From contig JAJYMP010000432.1 of NCBI GenBank assembly GCA_021786915.1, forward strand, positions 1-10,424: DNA of 10,424 bases. Reading direction: 5' to 3'. Of the stretch, positions 1 through 6,197 are shown in pieces. The notes under the pieces were generated by a model. It was not told the DNA's origin. It searched no databases and saw only the letters and a program-made list of their open reading frames with translations. The number at the start of each line of letters is the position of its first letter. Positions within the stretch are counted from its first letter, which is position 1. The DNA is from Chloroflexota bacterium. GTDB lineage: Bacteria > Chloroflexota > Limnocylindria > Limnocylindrales > CSP1-4. Position numbers and translations under genes: made by a program.

Positions 1-146
1 GTGTCGTCCCCGGACACGTCGTCCACCAGGATCACGTGGTGGACGACGTCGTGCGGGATGTCGGCGTACGTCCGCTCGAGCGTCCTGGCGGCGTTGTACG
101 CGGGCATGACGATGACGATCTTCGGGGGACCAGATCCGCTGCGCAT
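1..146 (-). CDS. Glycosyltransferase family 2, N-terminal fragment (cut by window edge)
   Basis: The minus strand from an ATG at 146 encodes 48 codons that run off the left edge. The protein reads MRSGSGPPK, then a hydrophobic first strand ([18 protein letters not shown], residues 10-27), then [11 protein letters not shown] (residues 38-48). A first beta-strand ending in MPAYNA, followed about 20 residues later by ILVDD, is the nucleotide-sugar-binding start of GT-A fold family 2 enzymes of the polyprenyl-phosphate mannose/glucose synthase type. Asp42 and Asp43 would sit at the nucleotide-binding site. No Shine-Dalgarno site precedes the ATG; instead TAGTCT lies 7 bases upstream, suggesting a leaderless start. 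The gene is divergent from a GT-C-like membrane protein, and enzymes of this type make the lipid-linked sugars that GT-C enzymes use. Family is confident; donor and acceptor cannot be told from this fragment. Confidence 0.88.
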   Translation of the reverse strand, partial: MRSGSGPPKIVIVMPAYNAARTLERTYADIPHDVVHHVILVDDVSGDD

Positions 147-153
147 CGGAGAG

Positions 154-159
154 AGACTA
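154..159 (-). promoter_or_regulatory. Candidate -10 box for leaderless GT2 gene
   Basis: On the minus strand TAGTCT stands 7 bases before the ATG at 146 and matches TANNNT. No Shine-Dalgarno sequence lies between it and the start, so transcription would begin at or next to the start codon. No convincing -35 box is visible. Its support is that three other genes in the window show the same arrangement. Confidence 0.45.
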
Positions 160-212
160 GCGGAAGGCCAAGCGAATGGCCCCGGTTCGACCCCACCGGC
201 GCGCCCGGGCGA

Positions 213-218
213 TATCCT
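213..218 (+). promoter_or_regulatory. Candidate -10 box for leaderless GT-C-like gene
   Basis: TATCCT lies exactly 6 bases before the GTG at 225, with no ribosome-binding site between. This is the spacing expected when the start codon is the first transcribed triplet. The box helps choose the GTG at 225 over an upstream in-frame start at 36, which would add a hydrophilic Arg-rich stretch overlapping the divergent GT2 gene. The -35 region (TTCGAC at 186-191) is too far away at 21 bases to be convincing. Confidence 0.5.
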
Positions 219-224
219 CGCGCT

Positions 225-1790
225 GTGCAGGCGTTCGCGGACCACAGGGGGCTCGCTCGGGCCGTGGCGCTCCTCGCCGTCGGCCTGGTCGGCGCCGCGG
301 TCGCCTTCGCCCGCATCCAGCCGCTCATCCAGGGCATGGTCGGGTATGACACCGCGGCGTCGGTCCTGTACTTCGACCGGATCACCGCGGGCGTCCGCCT
401 CGAGGGGTTCGTCGAGGCGACCCCGAAGGCCCTGCTGACCGTCGTCGACGGGCTCGCCTTCGCGGCCAGCAGCGATTGGCGGACCATCTCGGTCCTGGCC
501 GTCCTCGGGTACGGGCTCAACATCGCCCTCGCCACCTGGCTGGCCGGCCGGCTCCGCGGACTCCCCGCGGCGGCATTCGCCTTCGTCGGCATGCTCAGCC
601 TGGCCGCCCTCCTCGATGACGCCGCCTCCGCCTACGCCGTCGGCCCTGCGCTCACGGGCTGGCTCGTCGCCGGTCTCGCCCTGACGGCGTCGCGGCCTCG
701 CTTCCTGCTCGCCGGCATCGCCCTGGCGCTCGCCGGACTCGCCCGCTATGAGACCGTCCTCCTCGACGGCGCCGCCGTCGCGATCCTGGTCGGGGTGTTC
801 GTCTGGGCTCGCGCCCGCGGCGGGACGACGCCCGTGCGCGCCGCCTGGTGGCTGGCCATCGGCTTCGCCAGCGTCCCGTTGCAGGGCGTCCACGATTGGC
901 TGCTCACGGGCGACCCGTTCTGGGCGATCGAGGTCTCCGCGATCGTGTCCTCGTTCCGCCGCGTGCTGACGCTGGGCGAAGTCGTCAATCTGATCGGGAA
1001 CCACTATCGGCCGGGCCTCCTGCTCATCGCGCTTGCCGTGGCCGGTGCGGCGGCGCTGGCGCGGAGCCGTCAGTGGGCGGTCCTGGCGGCCATCGTGGTG
1101 CTCGTCCCGGGCATCCTCGCCTTCCAGCTGGCACTCGCCCTCAAGGGCACCTGGGTCTCGGCCCGCTATCTGTACCCGGCGGACCTCGGGCTCGTTCTCG
1201 CGGCCGCGGTCGGCGTCGGCGCCATCTGGTCGGGGGGACGACGGCTGCTGACCGCGGGCAAGCAGATCCGCGACGGCCACGTCGCGACCATCGGGATCGT
1301 CGGGGCCGCGGTGGCCGCCGGCGCGGCGTTCGTCGCGGTCACGACGTTCACGCCGCTCAAGCCACTCGAGACACGGATCGCGACGAACCGGGCGACCTAC
1401 GCGAATGCCGAGACCGCGGCCACGGTTCTCAGGCCGATCCTGGACGCCCTGCCTCCGGATCAGATCGCACGGCCGGCTCTCGCGGATCCGCGCAACCGGG
1501 ATCGGACCCAGGCTGCGCTTGTCGTGCCGGTCCTGCTCATCCCGCGGCTCGGGGTGGACCTGGGCCTCCCGGTCACAGAGCTCGGCGATTCGGCGCTGCC
1601 GATGGTCAGCCCGACCGGCCCGGTGCCGCGTGCGGGCCAGATCGTCGTCCACGAGTCGCACCTCGACAGGCCCGTGTCGTCGTACGCCTTCCTCGAGGTC
1701 GTCGCCGAGACGCACGTCGGCTCCATCACCCTCGATCCGCTGCTCGTCGACCCCGCCTCGGGGCTGTGGATTAGCCGGGTCGCCCAGTAG
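225..1790 (+). CDS. Polytopic membrane protein, GT-C (PMT/ArnT)-like, function unassigned
   Basis: From the GTG at 225 the product has 521 residues. The first hydrophobic helix (about 11-33) is followed by a loop containing [14 protein letters not shown] (40-53). An acidic residue in this first external loop (Asp42 here) is where GT-C enzymes carry a catalytic Asp. Further hydrophobic spans lie at about 88-108, 113-130, 138-155, 160-195, 207-222, 264-280, 284-306, 319-336 and 354-375. The motif [14 protein letters not shown] (310-323) resembles the RY-x-x-P segment common in GT-C proteins. The last 140 residues form a soluble, probably extracytoplasmic, domain. The divergent GT2 gene supports a polyprenyl-phosphate-sugar-dependent transferase, but no specific family signature or substrate is visible. 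An in-frame start at 36 exists but its extension looks non-coding. The membrane nature is certain; the transferase role is inference. Confidence 0.8.
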   Translation: MQAFADHRGLARAVALLAVGLVGAAVAFARIQPLIQGMVGYDTAASVLYFDRITAGVRLEGFVEATPKALLTVVDGLAFAASSDWRTISVLAVLGYGLNIALATWLAGRLRGLPAAAFAFVGMLSLAALLDDAASAYAVGPALTGWLVAGLALTASRPRFLLAGIALALAGLARYETVLLDGAAVAILVGVFVWARARGGTTPVRAAWWLAIGFASVPLQGVHDWLLTGDPFWAIEVSAIVSSFRRVLTLGEVVNLIGNHYRPGLLLIALAVAGAAALARSRQWAVLAAIVVLVPGILAFQLALALKGTWVSARYLYPADLGLVLAAAVGVGAIWSGGRRLLTAGKQIRDGHVATIGIVGAAVAAGAAFVAVTTFTPLKPLETRIATNRATYANAETAATVLRPILDALPPDQIARPALADPRNRDRTQAALVVPVLLIPRLGVDLGLPVTELGDSALPMVSPTGPVPRAGQIVVHESHLDRPVSSYAFLEVVAETHVGSITLDPLLVDPASGLWISRVAQ

Positions 1791-1818
1791 TCGCGGGCCG
1801 GCCCGGGCGACCGGACCG

Positions 1819-1836
1819 CGTCACGGCCCCGTCACG
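1819..1836 (+). repeat. Direct repeat CGTCACG x2, 11-base period, promoter region of Mo-enzyme gene
   Basis: CGTCACG occurs at 1819-1825 and again at 1830-1836, an exact 7-base direct repeat with an 11-base period, so both copies face the same side of the helix. They lie just upstream of the candidate -10 box at 1846-1851. They may be an activator half-site pair or chance in GC-rich DNA. Confidence 0.3.
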
Positions 1837-1845
1837 CGCACGGCG

Positions 1846-1851
1846 TAGGAT
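1846..1851 (+). promoter_or_regulatory. Candidate -10 box, sulfite-oxidase-like gene
   Basis: TAGGAT matches TANNNT and is the best -10 candidate in the 120-base gap before the ATG at 1911. Transcription would start near 1858 and give a leader of about 53 bases ending in a ribosome-binding site (GGAG, 1900-1903). No clear -35 hexamer is present at normal spacing. Confidence 0.4.
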
Positions 1852-1910
1852 GCCCGGGTCGATCCACCCGACGAGCGCCCCCTGCGTCCCGACCGCCCTG
1901 GAGACCACCG

Positions 1911-2519
1911 ATGTTCGAGCGCCTGTTCGGCAGCCGCGCCGGCGACCCGGCCACGGCTGACCGCGTCCCGCCCGGCCAGTACCTGACCGAGAAGTTCCCC
2001 GTCCTCCACTACGGTTCTGTGCCCAGGGTGGACCTCGCGACGTGGGACTTCCGCGTGTTCGGCGAGGTGGACAACCCCCTCCGGCTCACGTGGGCACAGT
2101 TCAAGGCGCTGCCCCGGACCTCCCTGACCGCCGACATCCACTGCGTGACGCGCTGGTCGAAGCTCGACACGCACTGGGAGGGCGTCCCCATCCGGGCGAT
2201 CCTCGAACTGGCCCGGGTTCGGCCGTCGGCCAGCCACGTTGTCGGCCACGCCGAGCAGGGCTACACGGCCAACGTGCCGCTGTCGGTGCTCGATGACGAC
2301 GACGTCATCCTCGCCGACACCTACGAGGGCGCCCCGCTCACGCCCGAGCACGGCTGGCCGCTTCGGCTGATCGTGCCCAAGCGCTACTTCTGGAAGGGCC
2401 CCAAGTGGATCCGGGCCCTCGAGTTCCTGGCCCACGACCAGCCCGGCTTCTGGGAGCGCTACGGCTACCACAACGATGCCGACCCATGGGCCGAGGAGCG
2501 GTTCTCGGCCGAGTCGTGA
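1911..2519 (+). CDS. Sulfite-oxidase-like molybdopterin-dependent oxidoreductase (YuiH/MsrP-like)
   Basis: The 202-residue protein is the oxidoreductase molybdopterin-binding fold seen in sulfite oxidase and in the MsrP/YedY catalytic subunit. DFRVFGEVDNPLRLTWAQF (46-64) is the typical entry strand. IHCVTRWSKLDTHWEGV (76-92) holds Cys78, the expected sulfur ligand of molybdenum. HGWPLRLIVPKRYFWKGPKW (147-166) is the cofactor/anion-binding segment, and GFWERYGYHNDADPWAEERF (179-198) is a characteristic C-terminal tail. There is no Tat signal or transmembrane helix, so unlike periplasmic MsrP it should be cytoplasmic, as for the YuiH subgroup. No haem partner or cofactor-synthesis gene lies nearby. 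The start is fixed by GGAG 7 bases before the ATG. Substrate unknown; methionine sulfoxide, sulfite or another oxyanion are options. Confidence 0.9.
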   Translation: MFERLFGSRAGDPATADRVPPGQYLTEKFPVLHYGSVPRVDLATWDFRVFGEVDNPLRLTWAQFKALPRTSLTADIHCVTRWSKLDTHWEGVPIRAILELARVRPSASHVVGHAEQGYTANVPLSVLDDDDVILADTYEGAPLTPEHGWPLRLIVPKRYFWKGPKWIRALEFLAHDQPGFWERYGYHNDADPWAEERFSAES

Positions 2520-2590
2520 TGGGGCCCTCCGTCACTCGCTCAGCTGCGGCGACCTCGCGGCGCGGGCCCGGGTGCCGCCCATTGGATTAG

Positions 2591-2605
2591 CGCCGTGGGG
2601 CGGCG
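2591..2605. terminator. Possible bidirectional terminator hairpin between convergent genes
   Basis: CGCCG-TGGGG-CGGCG forms a 5-base-pair stem with a 5-base loop about 70 bases after the Mo-enzyme stop. An alternative, longer-loop stem pairs GCCGCCC (2574-2580) with GGGCGGC (2598-2604). The 200-base space (2520-2719) separates two convergent genes, so a terminator is expected here, but there is no T-tract on either strand. I see no gene in this gap. Confidence 0.35.
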
Positions 2606-2719
2606 TTACAGGCGAAGTCGGGCTCGGGGAGTCGGCCTCCACCCTCGCCAGGGGGCCGAAGCCGAGTGCGAAGACCGGCCAGCGCGCCGCGCCCGACGCC
2701 GAGGCGGAGCGAGCGGCGC

Positions 2720-3892
2720 CTACCCGACCGCGCGCCCGACGAGCGCCCCGAGGCCGTACGTCACGGCCGCGGCGATCAGGCCCAGCACCACCTGGCGGCC
2801 GCCGGTCCGCAGCACGCTCGAGCCGGTCACGATGGTGATCGCCCCGCCGACGAGGTACAGCGCGATGGCCGAGATGACGATCGCCACGATCACGGCCGGC
2901 GTCCCGGACCCGACGATGAACGGCAGGAGCGGGACCAGGGCACCGAGCGCGAACAGGGTGAACGAGGTCACGGCCGCCACCCGGGCCGAGCCGCCGAGCT
3001 CGTTGGGGTCGATCCCCAACTCCTCGCGCGCCAGTGTGTCCACAGCGCGACCGATCTCGCCGCCCACCAGCGCCTTCGCCATCTGGCGGGCCTGGTCGGG
3101 ATCGAGGCCCTTGGCCTGGTAGATCAACGCCAGCTCCTCCTCCTCCTCGTCGGGGACGGTGAGGAGCTCTTCGCGCTCGACGCGGACCTGGTGCGCGAAC
3201 AGCTCGCGGGCGCTCTGGACCGACAGCCACTCCCCGATCGCCATCGACAGGGCGCCTGCCAGCAGGCCGGCCAGGCCGGCGATGAGCACCGCGTGGCCGC
3301 CGCTGGAGGCGCCGGCGACGCCCATCGTGATGCTCAGGTTCGAGACCAGGCCGTCGTTCGCGCCCAGGACGGCGGCGCGCAGCTGGTTGCCGCCGCCGGC
3401 ACGGTGCCGGCCCTCGATCCGTGCGATCGCACCCCCCTCGACGCCCCGGCCGCCCGCGAGCTCGCGGAACAGCCGCGCGTGCGAGCGCTCGTCGCCGGGC
3501 ATCCGCGCGAGGGCCTCCGACTGGTCGTCGTACATCGCCTCGTCCGAGGCCTCGCGCTCGGCGATCGTCGGGACCACCATGCCCGGGCCGAACCACCGGG
3601 CGATCGCCATCAGGACGCGGTTGCGCCATCCCACGCGCATCCCGCTGGTGTCGACCCCGGCGTCGGCGAGGCGCTGCCGCCAGACGCCGGCGTGGACCTC
3701 CTCGACTTCGGCCATCCGGGTGTAGAAGTGCTGGAGCGCCGGCGCGTCCTCGAGTTCACCGAGCCGACGGTACAGGGCGATGGCGTCGATCTCGCCCTGG
3801 AGGTTCTCGCGGTAGCGGTTGACGTCCTCCGGGCTCGGCTTCCCGGTGGGGGTGTTGGGCTGGCTGGGCGCCGCAGATTCGGACTGGGTCAT
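2720..3892 (-). CDS. Membrane-bound ferritin: ferritin-like domain fused to VIT1/CCC1 transporter (MbfA-like)
   Basis: Starting at the ATG at 3892 (GGAGA 5 bases upstream), the protein has 390 residues. Residues 20-145 form a ferritin/rubrerythrin-like four-helix domain with the di-iron ligand pattern Glu34, Glu64-x-x-His67, Glu112 or Glu114, and Glu135-x-x-His138. Residues 170-390 are a VIT1/CCC1 domain: GANDGLVSNLSITMGVAGA (177-195) is its signature first helix, and GALSMAIGEWLSVQSARE (213-230) is the conserved second helix leading into the acidic cytoplasmic metal-binding region (DEEEEEL, 248-254). Three more membrane spans follow at about 305-330, 332-358 and 366-388. This architecture is that of rhizobial MbfA, an inner-membrane iron (and manganese) exporter linked to peroxide and acid tolerance. 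The role here is inferred by family. All expected ligand residues are present, so it should be functional. An upstream in-frame ATG at 3925 is possible but lacks a ribosome-binding site. Confidence 0.92.
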   Translation of the reverse strand: MTQSESAAPSQPNTPTGKPSPEDVNRYRENLQGEIDAIALYRRLGELEDAPALQHFYTRMAEVEEVHAGVWRQRLADAGVDTSGMRVGWRNRVLMAIARWFGPGMVVPTIAEREASDEAMYDDQSEALARMPGDERSHARLFRELAGGRGVEGGAIARIEGRHRAGGGNQLRAAVLGANDGLVSNLSITMGVAGASSGGHAVLIAGLAGLLAGALSMAIGEWLSVQSARELFAHQVRVEREELLTVPDEEEEELALIYQAKGLDPDQARQMAKALVGGEIGRAVDTLAREELGIDPNELGGSARVAAVTSFTLFALGALVPLLPFIVGSGTPAVIVAIVISAIALYLVGGAITIVTGSSVLRTGGRQVVLGLIAAAVTYGLGALVGRAVG

Positions 3893-3990
3893 GGCCGTCT
3901 CCGGTTGGTGCGTGTCGCCGCCCATCGTGCCAGCCCCGACCCGTGAGCGCCGGACATCGTCGTCCTGAGCGTCGAGCGCCCTTCGCAACC

Positions 3991-4659
3991 TCAGCCCCGG
4001 GTGTGCGTCGTGGCGATGTCGACCTCGTTCCCCGCCGCGTCCGCGAGCGTGACCCAGGCCGGCGCGAACTCGTCGCGGACGAGGTGCCCGCCCGCCGCCA
4101 GCGCCGCGGAGACGCGCGCCTCGCCCTCTTCGTGCGGGACGAAGACCGCCACGTGGATCGCGCCGGTGCCGTCCGGTCGCGGCTGGTCCATGGGCTCGAA
4201 CCAGAAGCCGGGCATGCGGCCCTCGGGGTCGATGAGGTCCTCGTCGGGCGAATCGGGGCGCGGCGCGTAGCCGAGCGCCGCCCTCCAGAAGGGCATGACG
4301 GCCGCCGTGTCGGGGGCGCCCGGGATGATCAGCAGCGACCGGAGGCCCGAGACGTCCGCGGCCAGGCCGAGATCACGGGCGAGTGACGAGATCTGGCGGG
4401 CCAGCTCGACATCGCGGGCGCTCATCCCGAAGTAGCCGCCCGCGATCGTGATCAGGCGGACGGTGACGCTGTCGAACCGGAGGTCGATGTCGGGTTGGTG
4501 GGCCCGGAGGCCGGGCAGCGCAGCGATCGCCTCCGCCAGCCGGGCGCCATCGGCGAGGGACCCCGTCCGATACATCGCACAGGCCCCGTCGGCGAGGACG
4601 CGCCAGTCCTCGGTGCCGCGGGAATCGTGGAACTGGCCGGGAGTGATGGGATCGGTCAT
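3991..4659 (-). CDS. Two-domain protein: degenerate pterin-4a-carbinolamine dehydratase domain + glyoxalase/VOC domain
   Basis: The 222-residue protein has an N-terminal domain (about 8-98) of the 4a-hydroxytetrahydrobiopterin dehydratase (PCD/DCoH) fold: DWRVLADGACAMYRTGSLADG (18-38), then HQPDIDLRFDSVTVRLITI (54-72), then GMSARDVELARQIS (78-91). The C-terminal domain (about 105-218) is VOC/glyoxalase-like, with FWRAALGY (124-131), DPEGRMPGFWFEP (144-156), IHVAVFV (168-174) and a closing DAAGNEVDI (207-215) strand. Classical PCD uses three histidines in HHP...TTH; here only His54 is kept, the others being Gln55 and Ile72, so dehydratase activity is doubtful. The pairing occurs in high-GC bacteria but its function is unknown to me. 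The start at 4659 has GAGG 8 bases upstream; an in-frame ATG at 4707 overlaps a likely -10 box and is less likely. Confidence 0.82.
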   Translation of the reverse strand: MTDPITPGQFHDSRGTEDWRVLADGACAMYRTGSLADGARLAEAIAALPGLRAHQPDIDLRFDSVTVRLITIAGGYFGMSARDVELARQISSLARDLGLAADVSGLRSLLIIPGAPDTAAVMPFWRAALGYAPRPDSPDEDLIDPEGRMPGFWFEPMDQPRPDGTGAIHVAVFVPHEEGEARVSAALAAGGHLVRDEFAPAWVTLADAAGNEVDIATTHTRG

Positions 4660-4702
4660 CGTCCGGACCTCGCTGCCGGGGACGTCGGGGGTCGGGACGA
4701 GG

Positions 4703-4708
4703 AGCATA
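4703..4708 (-). promoter_or_regulatory. Candidate -10 box for PCD-VOC gene
   Basis: On the minus strand TATGCT matches TANNNT. Transcription would start near 4696, giving a 37-base leader that contains GAGG (4668-4671) before the ATG at 4659. The box contains the alternative ATG at 4707, which argues that this upstream ATG is not translated. Confidence 0.35.
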
Positions 4709-4718
4709 GACGCCTGTG

Positions 4719-4742
4719 GGCGACCCCGCCTGCGGGGCCGCC
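4719..4742 (-). terminator. Hairpin after PCu(A)C lipoprotein gene
   Basis: GGCG-A-CCCCGC-CT-GCGGGG-C-CGCC can fold into an 11-base-paired stem with one mismatch and a very short loop, which would open to a tetraloop. It begins 28 bases after the stop of the copper-chaperone gene and before the candidate promoter of the next gene, where a terminator is expected. No T-tract follows, so termination efficiency is uncertain. Confidence 0.5.
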
Positions 4743-4769
4743 CTCGGATTCGGTGTGGGATCGGCGCGC

Positions 4770-5417
4770 CTACTCGGCGCGGACCTCCGCCTTGACCGTG
4801 ATCGGGCCCGCGTTGGCGAAGGTGAGCGTCAGGTCGACGGTCTGGCCGGTCGTGAGCGTGCCGATCAGGTCCCTGAACATGATGTGGTAGCCGCCCGGCT
4901 TGAACTCGACGGTGGCGCCGGCCGGGACCTCCACCCGGGGGACCTCCACCATGGTCATCATGCCGCCCATTCGGGAGGCGGCGGGCATCGCCGGGCTCAT
5001 GCCGCTCATGGCGGAGCCGGACGGCGCGGCCGAACTCATGGCGCCCATGCCCGACGCGGAGGGCACCGCCGAGGGCATCGCGGATCCCGAGCCGCCCATG
5101 GCCGACGCCGACGGCATTGCCGGGACGGAGACGGTCTCGTGCATCTGGACGGTCCTGGCGATGGGCGACGCGACCTTGAGCAGCGTGTCCGCAGCGGTCC
5201 CGTTGTTGGTGATGACGAGGTAGCCGGCGAGGGTGCTGGTGGCGGCCGTCGAGTTGCGGATCCAGGCCCCGGTCACGGAGATGCCCGCGACTGACGAGGC
5301 GGCGGGCGACGCGGCCCCGGCCGAGGGCGAGGCAGCAGAGCTGGAGCAGGCGCTGACGAGCGCGATCGACGCGATGGCAAGGAACAGGGCGCGGCCGTGA
5401 CCGCGGGCGATTCTCAC
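4770..5417 (-). CDS. PCu(A)C-family copper chaperone lipoprotein with Met-rich insert
   Basis: The 215-residue precursor has a lipoprotein signal: basic start, hydrophobic LFLAIASIALVSAC (11-24), lipobox VSAC with Cys24. A Ser/Ala linker follows to about 43. The PCu(A)C domain starts with ISVTGAWIR (46-54) and LAGYLVITNNGTAADTLL (63-80). Copper ligands of the family are a His-Met pair, a Met-x-Met and a C-terminal His-x-Met. Here these are Met92-His93, GMMTM (Met154/Met156) and HIM (His178, Met180 in PGGYHIM). The canonical spacing between the first two groups is about ten residues, but here a Met/Ser/Ala/Pro/Gly insert stretches it to about 60 residues with ten additional methionines. Members of the family deliver Cu(I) to cytochrome oxidase CuA sites or buffer copper outside the membrane. 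The GTG start at 5417 has a strong GGAGGAG 8 bases upstream. Upstream on the same strand lies an unknown membrane protein. Confidence 0.9.
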   Translation of the reverse strand: MRIARGHGRALFLAIASIALVSACSSSAASPSAGAASPAASSVAGISVTGAWIRNSTAATSTLAGYLVITNNGTAADTLLKVASPIARTVQMHETVSVPAMPSASAMGGSGSAMPSAVPSASGMGAMSSAAPSGSAMSGMSPAMPAASRMGGMMTMVEVPRVEVPAGATVEFKPGGYHIMFRDLIGTLTTGQTVDLTLTFANAGPITVKAEVRAE

Positions 5418-5446
5418 GAAGTTGTCTCCTCCGGGGTGCGGTGCCG

Positions 5447-5502
5447 GCCACGGTCGGCGCCTCGCGCGAGGCTGCCCGATCCCCGAGGGGCGGGACCGTG
5501 GC
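5447..5502 (-). other. Structured intergenic element before the PCu(A)C gene
   Basis: An outer 9-base-pair stem (GCCACGGTC 5447-5455 with GACCGTGGC 5494-5502) encloses two hairpins: GCCTC-GCGC-GAGGC (5459-5472) and CCCG-AT-CCC-CGAG-GGG-CGGG (5475-5494, the final G shared with the outer stem). Read on the minus strand this is a compact three-way junction filling the 93-base gap between the membrane-protein stop (5511) and the lipoprotein start (5417), ending 15 bases before its ribosome-binding site. It could be a terminator or processing element between the genes, or a regulatory leader. No known riboswitch consensus was recognised, and GC-rich DNA folds readily, so this is tentative. Confidence 0.4.
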
Positions 5503-5510
5503 GGGGCCAG

Positions 5511-6191
5511 TCAGAAGGCTGCCAGCACCGGCGGGGCGCGCCCGGCGTCGGGCCGGGCGAGGAGGAGGCGGCGGGCGAACAGCCAGCCGAGGCCGCGCCA
5601 GCGCGGAGCGGCGGCCCGGCGGCGGGCATGAAGGAGGGCCAACGCGAGGCGCGCAGCGCGAAGCTGCCGGACGAGCACCGCCTCCCGGTGGCGGAACCAG
5701 GCGCCCACTGCGGCGACCAGGCCCGTCACAGCGACGAGGGTCGGGATCGCCATCGAGTATCCGGGCGCAGAGAGCACCCACAAGCCGGGCATCGGCTCGC
5801 CGGCCGCGAGGTGCTCGACGTTCTCCTGGAGGACGAACACCAGGGTGACCCCGAGGAACAGCCGGGGCCAGAGTCGAAGCAGCTCGGCGCCGTATGCCGG
5901 TCCCTGGTGCGTGGCTCTGCGCGTCGGCAGGCGACGAAGCGACCGCCCGAGGCGTGCGAGCGCGGCGAGGCCGGCGCCCGCGGTGAGGCCCGCAGCGAGC
6001 AGGACGAGGATCCCGAACGTCGCCCAGTAGCGGTGGCCCGCAACCGCGAACTGGCCGTCGACGGCCCCCAGGGCAGCCCCTGCGGCGTAGATCGCGTCGT
6101 GGGCGAGCAGCACGCCAACGGCCGTGAGCACGGCGAATCGGAGGCCTCCGTGGGACCACAGGACGCGCAGACTCCGCCGGAGACGGCTCAC
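5511..6191 (-). CDS. Uncharacterised four-helix membrane protein next to copper chaperone
   Basis: The 226-residue protein has four predicted membrane spans at about 18-40, 57-80, 108-126 and 145-166, and a long Arg-rich, probably cytoplasmic, tail. I do not recognise a characterised family. Possible metal or haem ligands recur at membrane ends: AHDAIY (30-35) in the first span, GHRYW (52-56) at the start of the second, and LQENVEHL (121-128) at the end of the third. The third-span motif LWPRLFLGVTLVFVLQ (107-122) looks conserved in style. It precedes the PCu(A)C gene by 93 bases on the same strand, so a role in copper handling is plausible but unproven. The start codon is GTG at 6191 with TACCCT 6 bases upstream and no ribosome-binding site, suggesting leaderless translation. 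Membrane nature is confident, function open. Confidence 0.75.
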   Translation of the reverse strand: MSRLRRSLRVLWSHGGLRFAVLTAVGVLLAHDAIYAAGAALGAVDGQFAVAGHRYWATFGILVLLAAGLTAGAGLAALARLGRSLRRLPTRRATHQGPAYGAELLRLWPRLFLGVTLVFVLQENVEHLAAGEPMPGLWVLSAPGYSMAIPTLVAVTGLVAAVGAWFRHREAVLVRQLRAARLALALLHARRRAAAPRWRGLGWLFARRLLLARPDAGRAPPVLAAF

Positions 6192-6197
6192 CCTGGG

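Noticed and set aside
36..224. N-terminal extension of the GT-C-like protein from an in-frame start at 36
   Set aside because: It would add 63 hydrophilic Arg/Asp/Pro-rich residues overlapping the GT2 coding region, whose N-terminus is convincing on the other strand. The GTG at 225 has a well-placed -10 box and begins just before the first membrane helix.
1794..1805. Palindrome CGGGCCGGCCCG just after the GT-C-like gene stop
   Set aside because: It is a loop-less palindrome that could only form a short stem, with no T-tract. Such sites are frequent at this GC content, so I did not list it as a terminator.
2666..3946. 426-residue plus-strand open frame opposite the MbfA-like gene
   Set aside because: Its His/Arg/Asp/Ala-rich composition is typical of the antisense frame of a GC-rich gene, while the minus strand gives a clear two-domain protein with conserved ligands.
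3976..3992. Shared 9-mer GGTTGCGAA (minus strand near 3984 and plus strand at 10386)
   Set aside because: A single 9-base match between two non-coding regions in a 10 kb window is compatible with chance, and the flanks do not align.
4660..6159. Very long open frame upstream of the PCD-VOC gene on the minus strand
   Set aside because: Upstream of 4707 it is Arg/Pro/Gly-rich antisense-frame translation across the real PCu(A)C and membrane-protein genes, an artefact of high GC.
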